This document shows, in pieces, positions 38,546 to 47,297 of a DNA stretch of 64,000 nucleotides (positions are counted from its first letter, which is position 1; every line of letters begins with the position of its first letter). A model generated the notes under the pieces. The model was not told the origin of the DNA. It did no database searches and was given only the letters and a program-made list of their open reading frames with translations. The position numbers were made by a program, and so were the translations under genes. Source of the DNA: Pseudomonas putida (GTDB lineage Bacteria; Pseudomonadota; Gammaproteobacteria; Pseudomonadales; Pseudomonadaceae); contig NZ_CP109603.1 in the NCBI RefSeq assembly GCF_025905425.1, positions 3,302,501 to 3,366,500 of the forward strand. Direction: 5' to 3'.

Positions 38546-39942
38546 GCCTCATCCTGAATCGCCTTGACCAGGCGTTGCAGCGCCTGGCCAATGTCCTTGC
38601 TCCAGTCCAGCGTGTAGCACAGCCGCAGGTGGTTACGCCAAAGGCCGTGCTGGCTGAAGATTTCCCCCGGCGCGATGACGATACGCTGCGCCAACAGCCG
38701 CTCGAAGACCCGGCGCATGTCCACCGGTCGGGTCGCCTCCAGCCACAGGCTCGCCCCACCCTGCGGCTCGACCACGCGCAAGCTGCCCTGGCCGTGGGCC
38801 TCCAGCAGCGCTTTCATCTGCAGCATGCGATGGCTCAGCAAGGGGCGCAGCAGCTGAAGGTGCTGCTCGACCCGCCGCGAAGTGAACAACTTGGCGATTG
38901 CCTTCTGGCGAATCGGTGACAACCGAAAGCCACGCTCCAGAAACAACTGTTGCAAACGCTCGGTGTGACGCCTGCACAGCAGGTAGCCATAGGGCGCTTC
39001 AGCACCGATCACCTTGTCGAAGGTGGAAAACACCAGCAACCGGTCGAGCTCGGCGAAATCCCGATAGCGCGGCGGCGCCGCGTGGAAGCAGAACTCGCCA
39101 TAGCCATCGTTCTCGAACAACCACACCGCGTGCTCGGCCAGCCAGCGGCAGATCTGTTGTTTGTCCTCAGCGGGCATCAAGCCGCCCTGAGGCACGTTGG
39201 CCGCCGAAGACAGCACCGCCAGGCGAACCGGCTCGTCGCAGAGCACCTGATGCAGCTGCTGCAGGTCGAACCGGCCGTCGTCACCCAAGGGCACTTCGAT
39301 GATGGTCATGCGCGCGGCCTGCAACTGCCTCAGAACCGCCCAACTGCAGGGCGACTCGACCAGCGCGACCTGGCCTTCGAGGTCCAGCGCACGCAAAGAC
39401 AGCTCAAGGACGCTACGCAGATCCGAACCGATGAACACGTGCTCGGCTTGCCAGCAACGCTGCGCCGAGCGGGTGTAACGGCCTGCCAGCACGCTGCGCA
39501 ACTCAGGCTCACCGAACGGCTGGTACAGCGGCGCAGGTGCACGCGGGTATTGGCGCGCCAGCTCCCGTTCGAGCATCAGCAACGGCTGCTCCAGCGACAA
39601 CAGCATCGCCGGTGCATCGCTGCCAAGGGCCAACATCCCAGGCTGGCGCGCACTGGAAAACACGGTGTCGAGCAAGCTCGACGCGCACTCCCTGCGCAAG
39701 GGAGCGCTACGGATGACGGTGAAGTAACCCAGTTTCGGCCGCGCACGCACCCGCCCTTCATCCTCGAGCAGCGCATACGCATACTTGGTGCTGGATACCG
39801 AAACGCCCAACTGCCGGGCCAGCTGGCGTAGCGACGGCATGCGCTGCTCGACGTTCGAAGGCGCCGCCTCGATGCAGCCAAGCAGGTAGCGGTAGACCGC
39901 CTGGTAAGTGAAGCCGGGTTTGTCGGTCTTGCGGGTATCCAT
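38533..39942 (-). CDS. MocR family regulator (GntR HTH fused to aminotransferase-like domain)
   Basis: Encodes 469 residues. A GntR winged helix (residues about 10-80, [26 protein letters not shown]) is fused to a fold-type I aminotransferase-like domain. The PLP lysine is retained (Lys310 in [14 protein letters not shown]), so PLP or a PLP-amine is the probable effector. The 3' end overlaps the panB-like gene by 13 bases. Such regulators control B6, GABA, taurine or other amine pathways; here the target is unknown, with the PanB-like gene and phn unit as neighbours. Confidence 0.88.
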   Translation of the reverse strand: MDTRKTDKPGFTYQAVYRYLLGCIEAAPSNVEQRMPSLRQLARQLGVSVSSTKYAYALLEDEGRVRARPKLGYFTVIRSAPLRRECASSLLDTVFSSARQPGMLALGSDAPAMLLSLEQPLLMLERELARQYPRAPAPLYQPFGEPELRSVLAGRYTRSAQRCWQAEHVFIGSDLRSVLELSLRALDLEGQVALVESPCSWAVLRQLQAARMTIIEVPLGDDGRFDLQQLHQVLCDEPVRLAVLSSAANVPQGGLMPAEDKQQICRWLAEHAVWLFENDGYGEFCFHAAPPRYRDFAELDRLLVFSTFDKVIGAEAPYGYLLCRRHTERLQQLFLERGFRLSPIRQKAIAKLFTSRRVEQHLQLLRPLLSHRMLQMKALLEAHGQGSLRVVEPQGGASLWLEATRPVDMRRVFERLLAQRIVIAPGEIFSQHGLWRNHLRLCYTLDWSKDIGQALQRLVKAIQDEAQAP

Positions 39943-40021
39943 ACTCAGGCATCGTCGGCAGAAAACTGCCACAGGGTAAACGAAAGCCCCGGTACAGCGT
40001 CCAGCAAGAACGACCCAGGCG

Positions 40022-41086
40022 CTATTGCGGCAACTGTACCTGCGGCTTGGTGTCGGCAAAGATCGCCCAGCTCGACACGAACAACGCCGCGATCAACGGC
40101 CCGATCACGAACCCGTTGAGCCCGAACACCGCCAACCCGCCCAAGGTGGAAACCAGGATCAGGTAGTCTGGCATGCGCGTGTCCTTGCCCACCAGAATCG
40201 GCCGCAGCACGTTGTCCACCAGGCCGATCACCAGCACCCCGAACGCGGTCAGGATCACCCCCGGCAAAATGGCCCCGGTCAGCAGGAAGTACGCCGCCAC
40301 CGGCGCCCAGATAATCCCCGCCCCTACCGCCGGCAACAGCGACAGAAACGCCATCAACACCGACCACACCAACGCGCTCGGAATATCCAGCACCCAGAAG
40401 ATCAAGCCGCCGAGCGCGCCCTGGGTAATGGCAACCAGTACGTTGCCCTTGACCGTCGCCCGGACCACACGGTTGAACTTCAATTGCAACCGGCGCTTCT
40501 GGTGCTCGGGCAATGGCACGGCCAGCCGGACTTTGCGGGCAACCTCCGCGCCTTCGCGCAAAAAGAAAAACAGCAGGTACATCATGATGCCGAAGCTGAT
40601 CAGGAACTCGAACGTGCCCTGGCCAAAATTGAAGGCCTGGCTGGCCAGCACCTGGCTGCCCTGCGTGGCCCACTTGGTGATCTTGTCGCGCAGCCCGTCC
40701 AGGTTGCCCATGCCCATGTTGTCCAGGCTGTGTTGCGCGAAAGCCGGCAGCATGTCCTTGCCGCGCTCGACGTAGCCGGCGATGTCCAGTTGCCCACTCT
40801 CGATGCGCTGGTACAGCGTGGCGCCCTCCTGCACCAGCAAGGCACTGGTGATGATCACCGGCAGCACAGCCACCAGCAGGCAGATCAGCAACGTGGTGAA
40901 CGCCGCCAGATTGCGCCGCCGTCCGAAGCGGATCAGCAAATCGCGCTGCAAAGGGGCAAAGAGGATGCCCAGTATCACCGCCCAGAAGATCGCACCGTAA
41001 TACGGCAGCAGGATCCAGACGAAAGCGATGGTCACCAGCGTCAGCAATGCTGCCAGGGCTTTGTTCTGGAGGGCGGTTTGGTTCAT
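40022..41086 (-). CDS. AI-2E (TqsA/PerM) family transporter
   Basis: A 354-residue polytopic inner-membrane protein with two N-terminal helices, a long cytoplasmic amphipathic middle part and about five C-terminal helices. The C-terminal region (LPAVGAGIIWAPVAAYFLL, GLVDNVLRPILVGKDTRMPD) is the family signature. Members export autoinducer-2 in E. coli but are Na+/H+ antiporters in other bacteria, so the substrate is open. GAGGAAACGCC precedes the ATG at 41086. It is divergent from trhP across 131 bases that contain an ANR box. Confidence 0.88.
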   Translation of the reverse strand: MNQTALQNKALAALLTLVTIAFVWILLPYYGAIFWAVILGILFAPLQRDLLIRFGRRRNLAAFTTLLICLLVAVLPVIITSALLVQEGATLYQRIESGQLDIAGYVERGKDMLPAFAQHSLDNMGMGNLDGLRDKITKWATQGSQVLASQAFNFGQGTFEFLISFGIMMYLLFFFLREGAEVARKVRLAVPLPEHQKRRLQLKFNRVVRATVKGNVLVAITQGALGGLIFWVLDIPSALVWSVLMAFLSLLPAVGAGIIWAPVAAYFLLTGAILPGVILTAFGVLVIGLVDNVLRPILVGKDTRMPDYLILVSTLGGLAVFGLNGFVIGPLIAALFVSSWAIFADTKPQVQLPQ

Positions 41087-41150
41087 GGCGTTTCCTCGCG
41101 GGTTCTTGGACATTAGTGCCCGCCGCTTCGCCAAAAGTGCCGCGCCTGCG

Positions 41151-41164
41151 TTGATTCAGATCAA
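41151..41164. promoter_or_regulatory. ANR/FNR box upstream of trhP
   Basis: TTGATTCAGATCAA is a perfect match to the TTGAT-N4-ATCAA operator of the oxygen-sensing activator ANR. Its centre is 60 bases before the trhP ATG. A TTAGCA hexamer at 41186-41191 sits at the distance expected for the -10 of a class II activated promoter (box near -41.5). It could also act on the divergent AI-2E-type gene. Confidence 0.75.
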
Positions 41165-41217
41165 TACGGTACTCCCGGCGCGTGCTTAGCATCCGTGCCT
41201 TTTGCCCCGGTGCGCTC

Positions 41218-42552
41218 ATGAACCTTCCCGCCAAGCCCGAACTGCTGGCCCCTGCCGGCTCCCTGAAGAGCATGCGTTATGCCTTTGCCTATGGCGCCGA
41301 CGCGGTCTACGCCGGCCAGCCGCGCTACAGCTTGCGGGTGCGCAACAATGAATTCGACCACGCCAACCTGGCGCTGGGCATCCAGGAGGCGCATGCCCTG
41401 GGCAAGCATTTTTACGTGGTGGTCAACATCGCCCCGCACAATGCCAAGCTCAAGACCTTCCTCAAAGACCTCGCCCCGGTGATCGCGATGGCACCGGATG
41501 CACTGATCATGTCCGACCCCGGCCTGATCATGCTGGTGCGCCAGCACTATCCGCACATGCCAGTGCACCTGTCGGTGCAGGCCAACACGGTCAACTGGGC
41601 CAGCGTGCAGTTCTGGCAACAGCAGGGGCTGAGCCGGGTGATCCTGTCGCGCGAACTGTCGCTGGAGGAGATCGAAGAAATCCGCCAGCAGGTGCCGGAC
41701 ATGGAGCTGGAAGTGTTCGTCCATGGCGCCCTGTGCATGGCCTACTCTGGCCGCTGCCTGCTCTCAGGCTACCTCAACAAGCGCGACGCCAACCAAGGCA
41801 GCTGCACCAATGCCTGCCGCTGGAAGTACGACGCCACGCCGGCCAGCGAGAATGCCACCGGCGACATCGTGCGCGAAGTGCAGCCGACCCTGGGCCTTGG
41901 CGCCCCTACCGAGCAAGTCTTTCTACTGCAGGAAAGCAACCGTCCAGACCAAGCGATGCCGGCGTTCGAGGACGAGCACGGCACCTACATCATGAATGCC
42001 AAGGACCTGCGCGCCATCCAGCACGTCGAGCGCCTGGCCAGCATGGGTGTGCACTCGCTGAAGATCGAAGGCCGCACCAAGTCGCACTTCTACTGCGCCC
42101 GCGCGGTGCAATCCTACCGCCAGGCCATCGATGACGCCGTGGCGGGTCGGCCTTTCGACCGTGCCCTGATGGACAACCTCGAATCCCTGGCCCAGCGCGG
42201 TTATACCGAAGGCTTCCTGCGCCGGCATGTGCACGACGAATACCAGAATTACCAGCGTGGCAACTCGCAGTCCGAGCGCCAGCAGTTCGTCGGCGAGCTG
42301 ACCGGCGCGCGCGTGGATGGCCTGGCCGAGGTCAAGGTGAAGAACCGCTTCGCCGTGGGCGACCACCTGGAGCTGATGACCCCGCGCGGTAATTACCATT
42401 TCGACCTGCACCGCCTGTGCGGTCGCCAGCAGCAAGCCATCGAAGTGGCGCCGGGGGATGGCCATGTGGTGTACCTGCCCATCCCTGAACAGGTCCCCCT
42501 GGAGTACGGCCTGCTGATGCGCGACCTGGGCCACGACGAGGCCGCTGCCTGA
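41218..42552 (+). CDS. trhP: tRNA 5-hydroxyuridine synthase TrhP (U32 peptidase family, YegQ)
   Basis: Encodes 444 residues, very close to E. coli YegQ/TrhP (PELLAPAGSLKSMRYAFAYG, RYSLRVRNNEF, VILSRELSLEEIEEIR). TrhP carries out the prephenate-dependent, O2-independent hydroxylation of uridine 34 in certain tRNAs. The cysteines in ALCMAYSGRCLLSGY and GSCTNACRWKY are the family's iron-sulfur ligands. Although named for a peptidase family, no protease role is implied. A perfect ANR box upstream suggests induction at low oxygen. Confidence 0.92.
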   Translation: MNLPAKPELLAPAGSLKSMRYAFAYGADAVYAGQPRYSLRVRNNEFDHANLALGIQEAHALGKHFYVVVNIAPHNAKLKTFLKDLAPVIAMAPDALIMSDPGLIMLVRQHYPHMPVHLSVQANTVNWASVQFWQQQGLSRVILSRELSLEEIEEIRQQVPDMELEVFVHGALCMAYSGRCLLSGYLNKRDANQGSCTNACRWKYDATPASENATGDIVREVQPTLGLGAPTEQVFLLQESNRPDQAMPAFEDEHGTYIMNAKDLRAIQHVERLASMGVHSLKIEGRTKSHFYCARAVQSYRQAIDDAVAGRPFDRALMDNLESLAQRGYTEGFLRRHVHDEYQNYQRGNSQSERQQFVGELTGARVDGLAEVKVKNRFAVGDHLELMTPRGNYHFDLHRLCGRQQQAIEVAPGDGHVVYLPIPEQVPLEYGLLMRDLGHDEAAA

Positions 42553-42630
42553 CAACGCTGTAATGCGCACCTCAGCTGGCTGACAGCCAGCAAAGCCCAA
42601 CATCGTGGTTCTCTCGCATGAGGCCACGCC

Positions 42631-44322
42631 ATGTTGCGCAACCCCTCCCGTCGTACCTTCGTCAAAGGCCTGGGCGCCGCCACCACGCTGGTGGGCCTCG
42701 GGCTGTGGCGGCCATTGGCCCAGGCCGCCGATGGCCGCGACCTGACCGGCCAGCACTTCGAGCTGTTCATCGGCCAGACCCCCGTGAACATCACCGGCCG
42801 CCCGCGCACCGCGCTGACCGTCAACAACAGCCTGCCCGCCCCGCTGCTGCGTTGGCGCGAAGGCGACACCGTGACCCTGCGCGTGCGCAATCACCTGGCG
42901 CAGGCCACCTCGATCCATTGGCACGGGATCATCCTGCCCGCCAACATGGACGGCGTGCCGGGCCTGAGCTTCGCCGGTATCGAGCCCGGTGGGGATTATC
43001 TGTACCAGTTCACCCTGCGCCAGAGCGGCACCTACTGGTACCACAGCCACTCCGGGCTGCAGGAACAGGCCGGGGTGTATGGGGCGATTGTCATTGAGCC
43101 CCGCGTACCCGAGGCGCATACGTATCAGCGTGACCATGTGCTGTTACTTAGCGACTGGTCGGACCAGCCCCCTGAACAGCTGCTGGCGACCCTGAAGAAG
43201 CAGTCTGACGCCTTCAATTACCACAAGCGCACGCTCGGTGACTTCATCGACGACGTGGCCGACAACGGTTGGGGCACTACCGTCGCCGAGCGCATGCGCT
43301 GGGCACGCATGCGCATGAGCCCCACGGACCTGGCCGATGTCAGCGCAGCCAGCTACACCTACCTGCTCAACGGCCAGCCGCCGGACGGCAACTTCACTTG
43401 CCTGTTCCAGCCGGGCGAAACCGTGCGCCTGCGGCTGATCAATGCCTCAGCCATGACCTATTTCGACTTTCGCATCCCCGGCCTGAAACTGACGGTGATC
43501 GCCGCCGACGGCCTGCCGGTAACAGCCGTGACCGTAGACGAACTGCGCATCGCCGTGGCCGAAACCTACGACGTGCTGGTGACCGTCGGCGACCTGCCCG
43601 CCTACACCCTGTATGCCCAGAGCATGGACCGCAGCGGCTACGCGCGCGGCACCCTGGCCCGCGCCAACGGCTTGCAGGCGCCCGTGCCGCAACCTGACCC
43701 TCGGCCCGTGCTGAGCATGGCCGACATGGGCCACGGCGCCATGGCGGACATGGACCACGGCAACATGGCCGGCATGGATCATTCCGCCATGGCGGCCATG
43801 CAACAACACCCGCCCAGCGAAACCGACAACCCGCTGGTGGACATGCAGACCATGGCGCCACGCCCCAACCTCGCCGACCCCGGCATCGGCCTGCGTGACA
43901 ACGGCAGGCGGGTGCTGACCTACGCCGACCTGCGCAGCCCCTACCCCGACCCCGATGGCCGCGAGCCCTCGCGCGACATCGAGCTGCACCTCACCGGCCA
44001 CATGGAGCGCTTTGCCTGGTCGTTCGACGGGGTCAAGTTCAGCGATGCCGAACCACTGCGCCTGGCCTACGGCGAGCGGGTGCGCATCACCCTGGTCAAC
44101 GACACCATGATGACCCACCCCATCCATCTGCATGGCATGTGGAGCGACCTGGAAGACGAACACGGGCGTTTTCTGGTGCGCAAACACACCGTCGACATCC
44201 CGCCTGGCAGCCGCCGCACCTACCGGGTCAGTGCCGACGCCCTGGGCCGTTGGGCCTACCACTGCCATTTGCTCTACCACATGGAGACCGGCATGTTCCG
44301 CGAGGTACGCGTCGATGAATGA
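42631..44322 (+). CDS. copA: CopA-type multicopper oxidase, Tat-exported
   Basis: A 563-residue periplasmic copper-resistance oxidase. The Tat signal RRTFVKGLG begins at residue 7. Three cupredoxin domains supply the copper ligands HWHG, WYHSHS, HPIHLHG and HCHLLYHMETGM, the last giving the type 1 His-Cys-His-Met set. A Met/His-rich loop (about residues 362-391, MADMGHGAMADMDHGNMAGM) probably gathers extra Cu ions. The gene opens a four-gene operon. A GCTGGCT-N3-AGCCAGC dyad lies at 42575-42591, 40 bases upstream. No copRS genes are nearby. Confidence 0.95.
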   Translation: MLRNPSRRTFVKGLGAATTLVGLGLWRPLAQAADGRDLTGQHFELFIGQTPVNITGRPRTALTVNNSLPAPLLRWREGDTVTLRVRNHLAQATSIHWHGIILPANMDGVPGLSFAGIEPGGDYLYQFTLRQSGTYWYHSHSGLQEQAGVYGAIVIEPRVPEAHTYQRDHVLLLSDWSDQPPEQLLATLKKQSDAFNYHKRTLGDFIDDVADNGWGTTVAERMRWARMRMSPTDLADVSAASYTYLLNGQPPDGNFTCLFQPGETVRLRLINASAMTYFDFRIPGLKLTVIAADGLPVTAVTVDELRIAVAETYDVLVTVGDLPAYTLYAQSMDRSGYARGTLARANGLQAPVPQPDPRPVLSMADMGHGAMADMDHGNMAGMDHSAMAAMQQHPPSETDNPLVDMQTMAPRPNLADPGIGLRDNGRRVLTYADLRSPYPDPDGREPSRDIELHLTGHMERFAWSFDGVKFSDAEPLRLAYGERVRITLVNDTMMTHPIHLHGMWSDLEDEHGRFLVRKHTVDIPPGSRRTYRVSADALGRWAYHCHLLYHMETGMFREVRVDE

Positions 44323-45184
44323 GCTCAACAACCGCCGCCTCCTCACCGGCGTGGCCCTGCTGGCGCTGCTCGCCAGTGAGCGTGCCATGGCCGCCGGCAT
44401 GCAGCACATGGGCCACGGCGCCATGCCCATGGACCACAGCCAGATGAACCACAGCACGCCGCCTGCGCAGCAACCGCGCACGCCACTGCCGGTGATCAAC
44501 GACGCCGACCGCCGCGCAGCCTTCCCGCCGCTGCCAGGGCACCAGGTGCACGACCGTGCGCTGAACGGCGCGGTGATCGTCGACCAGCTGGAATACCAGC
44601 ACTTCGACGGCAGCAGCGCGATGAACTGGAACGCCAGCGCCTGGGTGGGCGGCGACATCGACCGCCTGTGGCTGCGCAGTGAAGGTGAACGCGAGCAGGG
44701 CAAGACGCACAAGGCCGAACTGCAGGCGCTCTGGGGCCACGCCATCAGCCCCTGGTGGGAACTGGTCGGCGGCCTGCGCCAAGACTTCAAGCCGGCCAGC
44801 GGGCAGGCCTGGGCAGCCTTCGGCATCCAGGGCACGCCGCTGTATGGCGTTGAGCTGGAGGCCACCGCCTATGTCGGCGAGCGGCAACAGACCGCGCTGC
44901 GCCTGGAAGCCGCTTACGCTATGCTGCTGACCAACCGCTGGATACTCGAACCCACCCTGGAAGCCAACCTGTTCGGCCGCAACGATGCGCGTCGTGAGCA
45001 AGGCACGGGGCTGGCCGACAGCGAGATCGGCCTGCGCCTGCGCTATGAGATCAGCCGTGGTTTTGCGCCCTACGTCGGGGTCAGCTTCAACCGCTTGCAC
45101 GGCGTGCGCGCCGACCAGGCCCGCGAAGACGGCGATGACACCCGCCAGACCCGCCTGGTGGCCGGTATCCGCCTGCGATTTTAA
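44315..45184 (+). CDS. copB: CopB copper resistance outer membrane protein
   Basis: Encodes 289 residues: signal peptide (LLALLASERAMAA), a short Met/His-rich segment (MQHMGHGAMPMDHSQMNH), then the beta-barrel CopB domain ending in aromatic Phe (LVAGIRLRF), as expected for an outer-membrane protein. The start overlaps the copA stop by eight bases. CopB works with CopA in periplasmic copper handling. The N-terminal metal-rich part is shorter than in the P. syringae plasmid CopB. Confidence 0.93.
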   Translation: MNELNNRRLLTGVALLALLASERAMAAGMQHMGHGAMPMDHSQMNHSTPPAQQPRTPLPVINDADRRAAFPPLPGHQVHDRALNGAVIVDQLEYQHFDGSSAMNWNASAWVGGDIDRLWLRSEGEREQGKTHKAELQALWGHAISPWWELVGGLRQDFKPASGQAWAAFGIQGTPLYGVELEATAYVGERQQTALRLEAAYAMLLTNRWILEPTLEANLFGRNDARREQGTGLADSEIGLRLRYEISRGFAPYVGVSFNRLHGVRADQAREDGDDTRQTRLVAGIRLRF

Positions 45185-45198
45185 AGGAGTGTTTCACC

Positions 45199-45627
45199 AT
45201 GCTGCGCAAACACCTGCTCACCTTCGGCCTGCTGGCCGTCACCGGCCTGGCCCAGGCCGCCGAGACCATCGACGTCTACCGCGACCCCAATTGCGGCTGC
45301 TGCAAGGCCTGGATCAGCCACTTGCGCGACAATGGCTTTACCGTCAACGACCACGTCGAACCCAACATGAGCGCCGTCAAGCAACGCCTGGGCGTGGCGC
45401 CACGCCTGGCCTCGTGCCACACCGGGGTCATCGACGGCAAGTTCGTCGAAGGCCACGTGCCGGCCGAACAGGTCCGCTTGCTGGCCAAGCGCGATGACCT
45501 CAAGGGCCTGGCCGTACCCGGCATGCCCATGGGCTCGCCGGGCATGGAAATGGGTGACCACAAAGACGCCTATCAGGTCATCGGAGTGACCCAGGATGGC
45601 AAGGACACCGTGGTCGCCAACTACTGA
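45199..45627 (+). CDS. DUF411 metal-binding periplasmic protein
   Basis: Encodes 142 residues with a signal peptide (LLAVTGLAQA) and the thioredoxin-like DUF411 domain: YRDPNCGCCKAWISHL provides a CGCC metal/thiol site, and ASCHTGVIDGKFVEGHVPA supplies a further Cys-His pair. A Met-rich loop (PGMPMGSPGMEMGDH) fits copper binding. It follows copB with AAAGGAG at the start and shares its last base with the next gene's ATG. The role is inferred to be periplasmic copper binding or delivery. Confidence 0.9.
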   Translation: MLRKHLLTFGLLAVTGLAQAAETIDVYRDPNCGCCKAWISHLRDNGFTVNDHVEPNMSAVKQRLGVAPRLASCHTGVIDGKFVEGHVPAEQVRLLAKRDDLKGLAVPGMPMGSPGMEMGDHKDAYQVIGVTQDGKDTVVANY

Positions 45628-46064
45628 TGCTCAGCGAATGGGCGCTGTTCCTCAGCGCCTTCGGCGCCGCCACCCTGCTGCCACTGCAATCGGAGGCCGT
45701 ACTGGTCGGCTTGCTGCTGCGCCAGCCCGACGCCTGGGCCACCTTGTTGCTGGTGGCCACCCTGGGCAATGTGCTCGGTTCGGTGGTCAACTGGCTATTG
45801 GGCCGGGCCATCGAGCACCTGCGTGACAAGCGTTGGTTCCCGTTCAGCGCCAGCCAGCTCGAACGCGCCCAGCAGCGCTACCAGCGCTGGGGGCAGTGGT
45901 CGCTGCTATTGAGCTGGATGCCCGTGATCGGCGACCCGCTGACCCTGATCGCGGGGATCATGCGGGAGCCGTTCTGGCGCTTCTTGCTGCTGGTGACCCT
46001 GGCCAAGGCAGGCCGTTACGCCGTGGTGGCGATGATCACCCTGGGCTGGTTTCACGCCTGGTAA
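45627..46064 (+). CDS. YqaA family (DedA-like) inner-membrane protein
   Basis: A 145-residue protein with three or four membrane helices. The reentrant-type motif around VIGDPLTLIAGIMREP is typical of the DedA/VTT superfamily's small YqaA branch. The TGATG overlap with the DUF411 gene ties it to the copper operon. Its function is not known; a lipid-scramblase-like role is known only for other DedA members. A REP hairpin follows the stop. Confidence 0.88.
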   Translation: MLSEWALFLSAFGAATLLPLQSEAVLVGLLLRQPDAWATLLLVATLGNVLGSVVNWLLGRAIEHLRDKRWFPFSASQLERAQQRYQRWGQWSLLLSWMPVIGDPLTLIAGIMREPFWRFLLLVTLAKAGRYAVVAMITLGWFHAW

Positions 46065-46099
46065 CACCTCTGCCGTTTCAGGGGCTCAACTCAGATCAC

Positions 46100-46127
46100 T
46101 GTGGGAGCGGGCTTGCCCGCGCCTACA
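46100..46127. repeat. REP element
   Basis: GTGGGAGCGGGCTTGCCCGC with the flanks of the P. putida-type REP palindrome; the core GCGGGC/GCCCGC pairs around TT. It lies in the 68-base gap between the convergent yqaA-like and zapE genes and probably protects or ends both transcripts. The same core sequence occurs in the pair at 62509-62595. Confidence 0.85.
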
Positions 46128-46132
46128 GGGGG

Positions 46133-47239
46133 CTAACCGAAGCGCTGCAACTGCATCTCGCGCAAGCGGCTCAAGGTGCGTTGGTACGGGAACGCCAGGT
46201 ACCCTTGGGTATAAAGCGCGTCAAGCGGCACCTGCGCCTCCAGGTACAACGCCACCCGCCGGTCGTAGCACTCGTCGACCAGGGCGATGAACCGGCGCAC
46301 GGCATCGTCCTTGGGCGACAGCGCCGGCAGTTCACGGTCCCCAGCCGCGACCCGCGCCGCACCATCCTCGGTACCACGGGCGATGCGGCCGGCCCGTTGT
46401 TCGCCGCCCAGCGCAGGCACGCCCTCCAGCAGAATCGACGGGAAACGGTCACACAGGGCCATGAACTCCATCGCCGCCAGGGGCTGCTCGCAGAGGTCGG
46501 CAAAACGGCACCAGATGGCCTGTTCACTACGCCGGATGACCGCTATCTGCCGTGAGCCAATGGCCAATGGCTGATCGCTACCGGGGTCCGCCGGGCTGAG
46601 TTGGCGGAACACCTCACCAAGTGCCCCTTGCGCACCGGGTTCAGCCACCCAGTACCGCTGCAGCTCAGCGCCCGGGTGCAGGCGATGGTCCTGCTCGCCA
46701 GCCACGGGCAGCACCTGCATGTGCCGTTCGATGGCGCCAATCGCGGGCAGGAAGCGGTCACGGTTGAAGCCATCGCGGTAGAGCTGGTCTGGCGGCTGGT
46801 TGGAGGTGGCGACGATCACCACGCCCTGATCGAACAGCACCTGGAACAGGCGGCCGAGGATGATCGCATCACCGATGTCATTGACGAACAATTCGTCGAA
46901 GCACAGCACGCGTATCTCCCGGGCCAGCTCACGGGCCAGGGCCAGCAGCGGGTCAGCGGTGCCGTTGAGCTGGAACAGCCGCTGGTGCACCCAGGCCATG
47001 AAATGGTGAAAGTGCTGGCGCCGGCTGGGGTGCTGCAGGCAGCGGTGGAACTGGTCCATCAGCCAGGTCTTGCCCCGGCCGACCGGGCCCCACAGGTAGA
47101 TGCCCTGGGCTGGGCGGCCATGTTCAATCGCCTCGAAACAGGCCTGCAACGCGTTGACTGCGTGGGCCTGAGCGGGGTCATGGACATAGCCGTGGTCGGC
47201 CAGGGCTTGTTGGTAGAGGGTTTGCGGGTCTGAGGTCAT
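46133..47239 (-). CDS. zapE: cell division ATPase ZapE (AFG1-like)
   Basis: A 368-residue AAA-type ATPase. Walker A is GPVGRGKT (about residues 51-58), Walker B is LCFDELFVND, and the sensor region is VIVATSNQPPDQLYRDGFNRDRFLPAI. ZapE associates with the division ring and destabilises FtsZ polymers under stress in E. coli. The paralog class in Pseudomonas commonly has two ZapE-like proteins, so this may be the second form. It is on its own between a REP hairpin and the sugar dehydrogenase gene. Confidence 0.9.
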   Translation of the reverse strand: MTSDPQTLYQQALADHGYVHDPAQAHAVNALQACFEAIEHGRPAQGIYLWGPVGRGKTWLMDQFHRCLQHPSRRQHFHHFMAWVHQRLFQLNGTADPLLALARELAREIRVLCFDELFVNDIGDAIILGRLFQVLFDQGVVIVATSNQPPDQLYRDGFNRDRFLPAIGAIERHMQVLPVAGEQDHRLHPGAELQRYWVAEPGAQGALGEVFRQLSPADPGSDQPLAIGSRQIAVIRRSEQAIWCRFADLCEQPLAAMEFMALCDRFPSILLEGVPALGGEQRAGRIARGTEDGAARVAAGDRELPALSPKDDAVRRFIALVDECYDRRVALYLEAQVPLDALYTQGYLAFPYQRTLSRLREMQLQRFG

Positions 47240-47297
47240 GCGGCATTATCGGTAGCGGCTCTAGCGCCGGCAAGCCGACCCTGCCCCGGTCGGTGCA

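Noticed and set aside
39945-41273. Minus-strand frame of about 440 codons overlapping the AI-2E transporter
   Set aside because: Frame-shifted shadow of the transporter gene, Arg/Gly/Ala-rich, extending into trhP; only the 40022-41086 frame has membrane helices and a ribosome site.
42575-42591. GCTGGCT-N3-AGCCAGC dyad before copA as a CopR/CueR operator
   Set aside because: It does not match the copper operator sequences I know and could equally be a weak hairpin after trhP; noted under copA only.
43717-43803. Repeated Met/Asp/His codons in copA as a possible DNA repeat array
   Set aside because: The repetition is at the protein level (metal-binding loop typical of CopA); the bases vary and there is no CRISPR-like spacing. 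No CRISPR array was found anywhere in the window.
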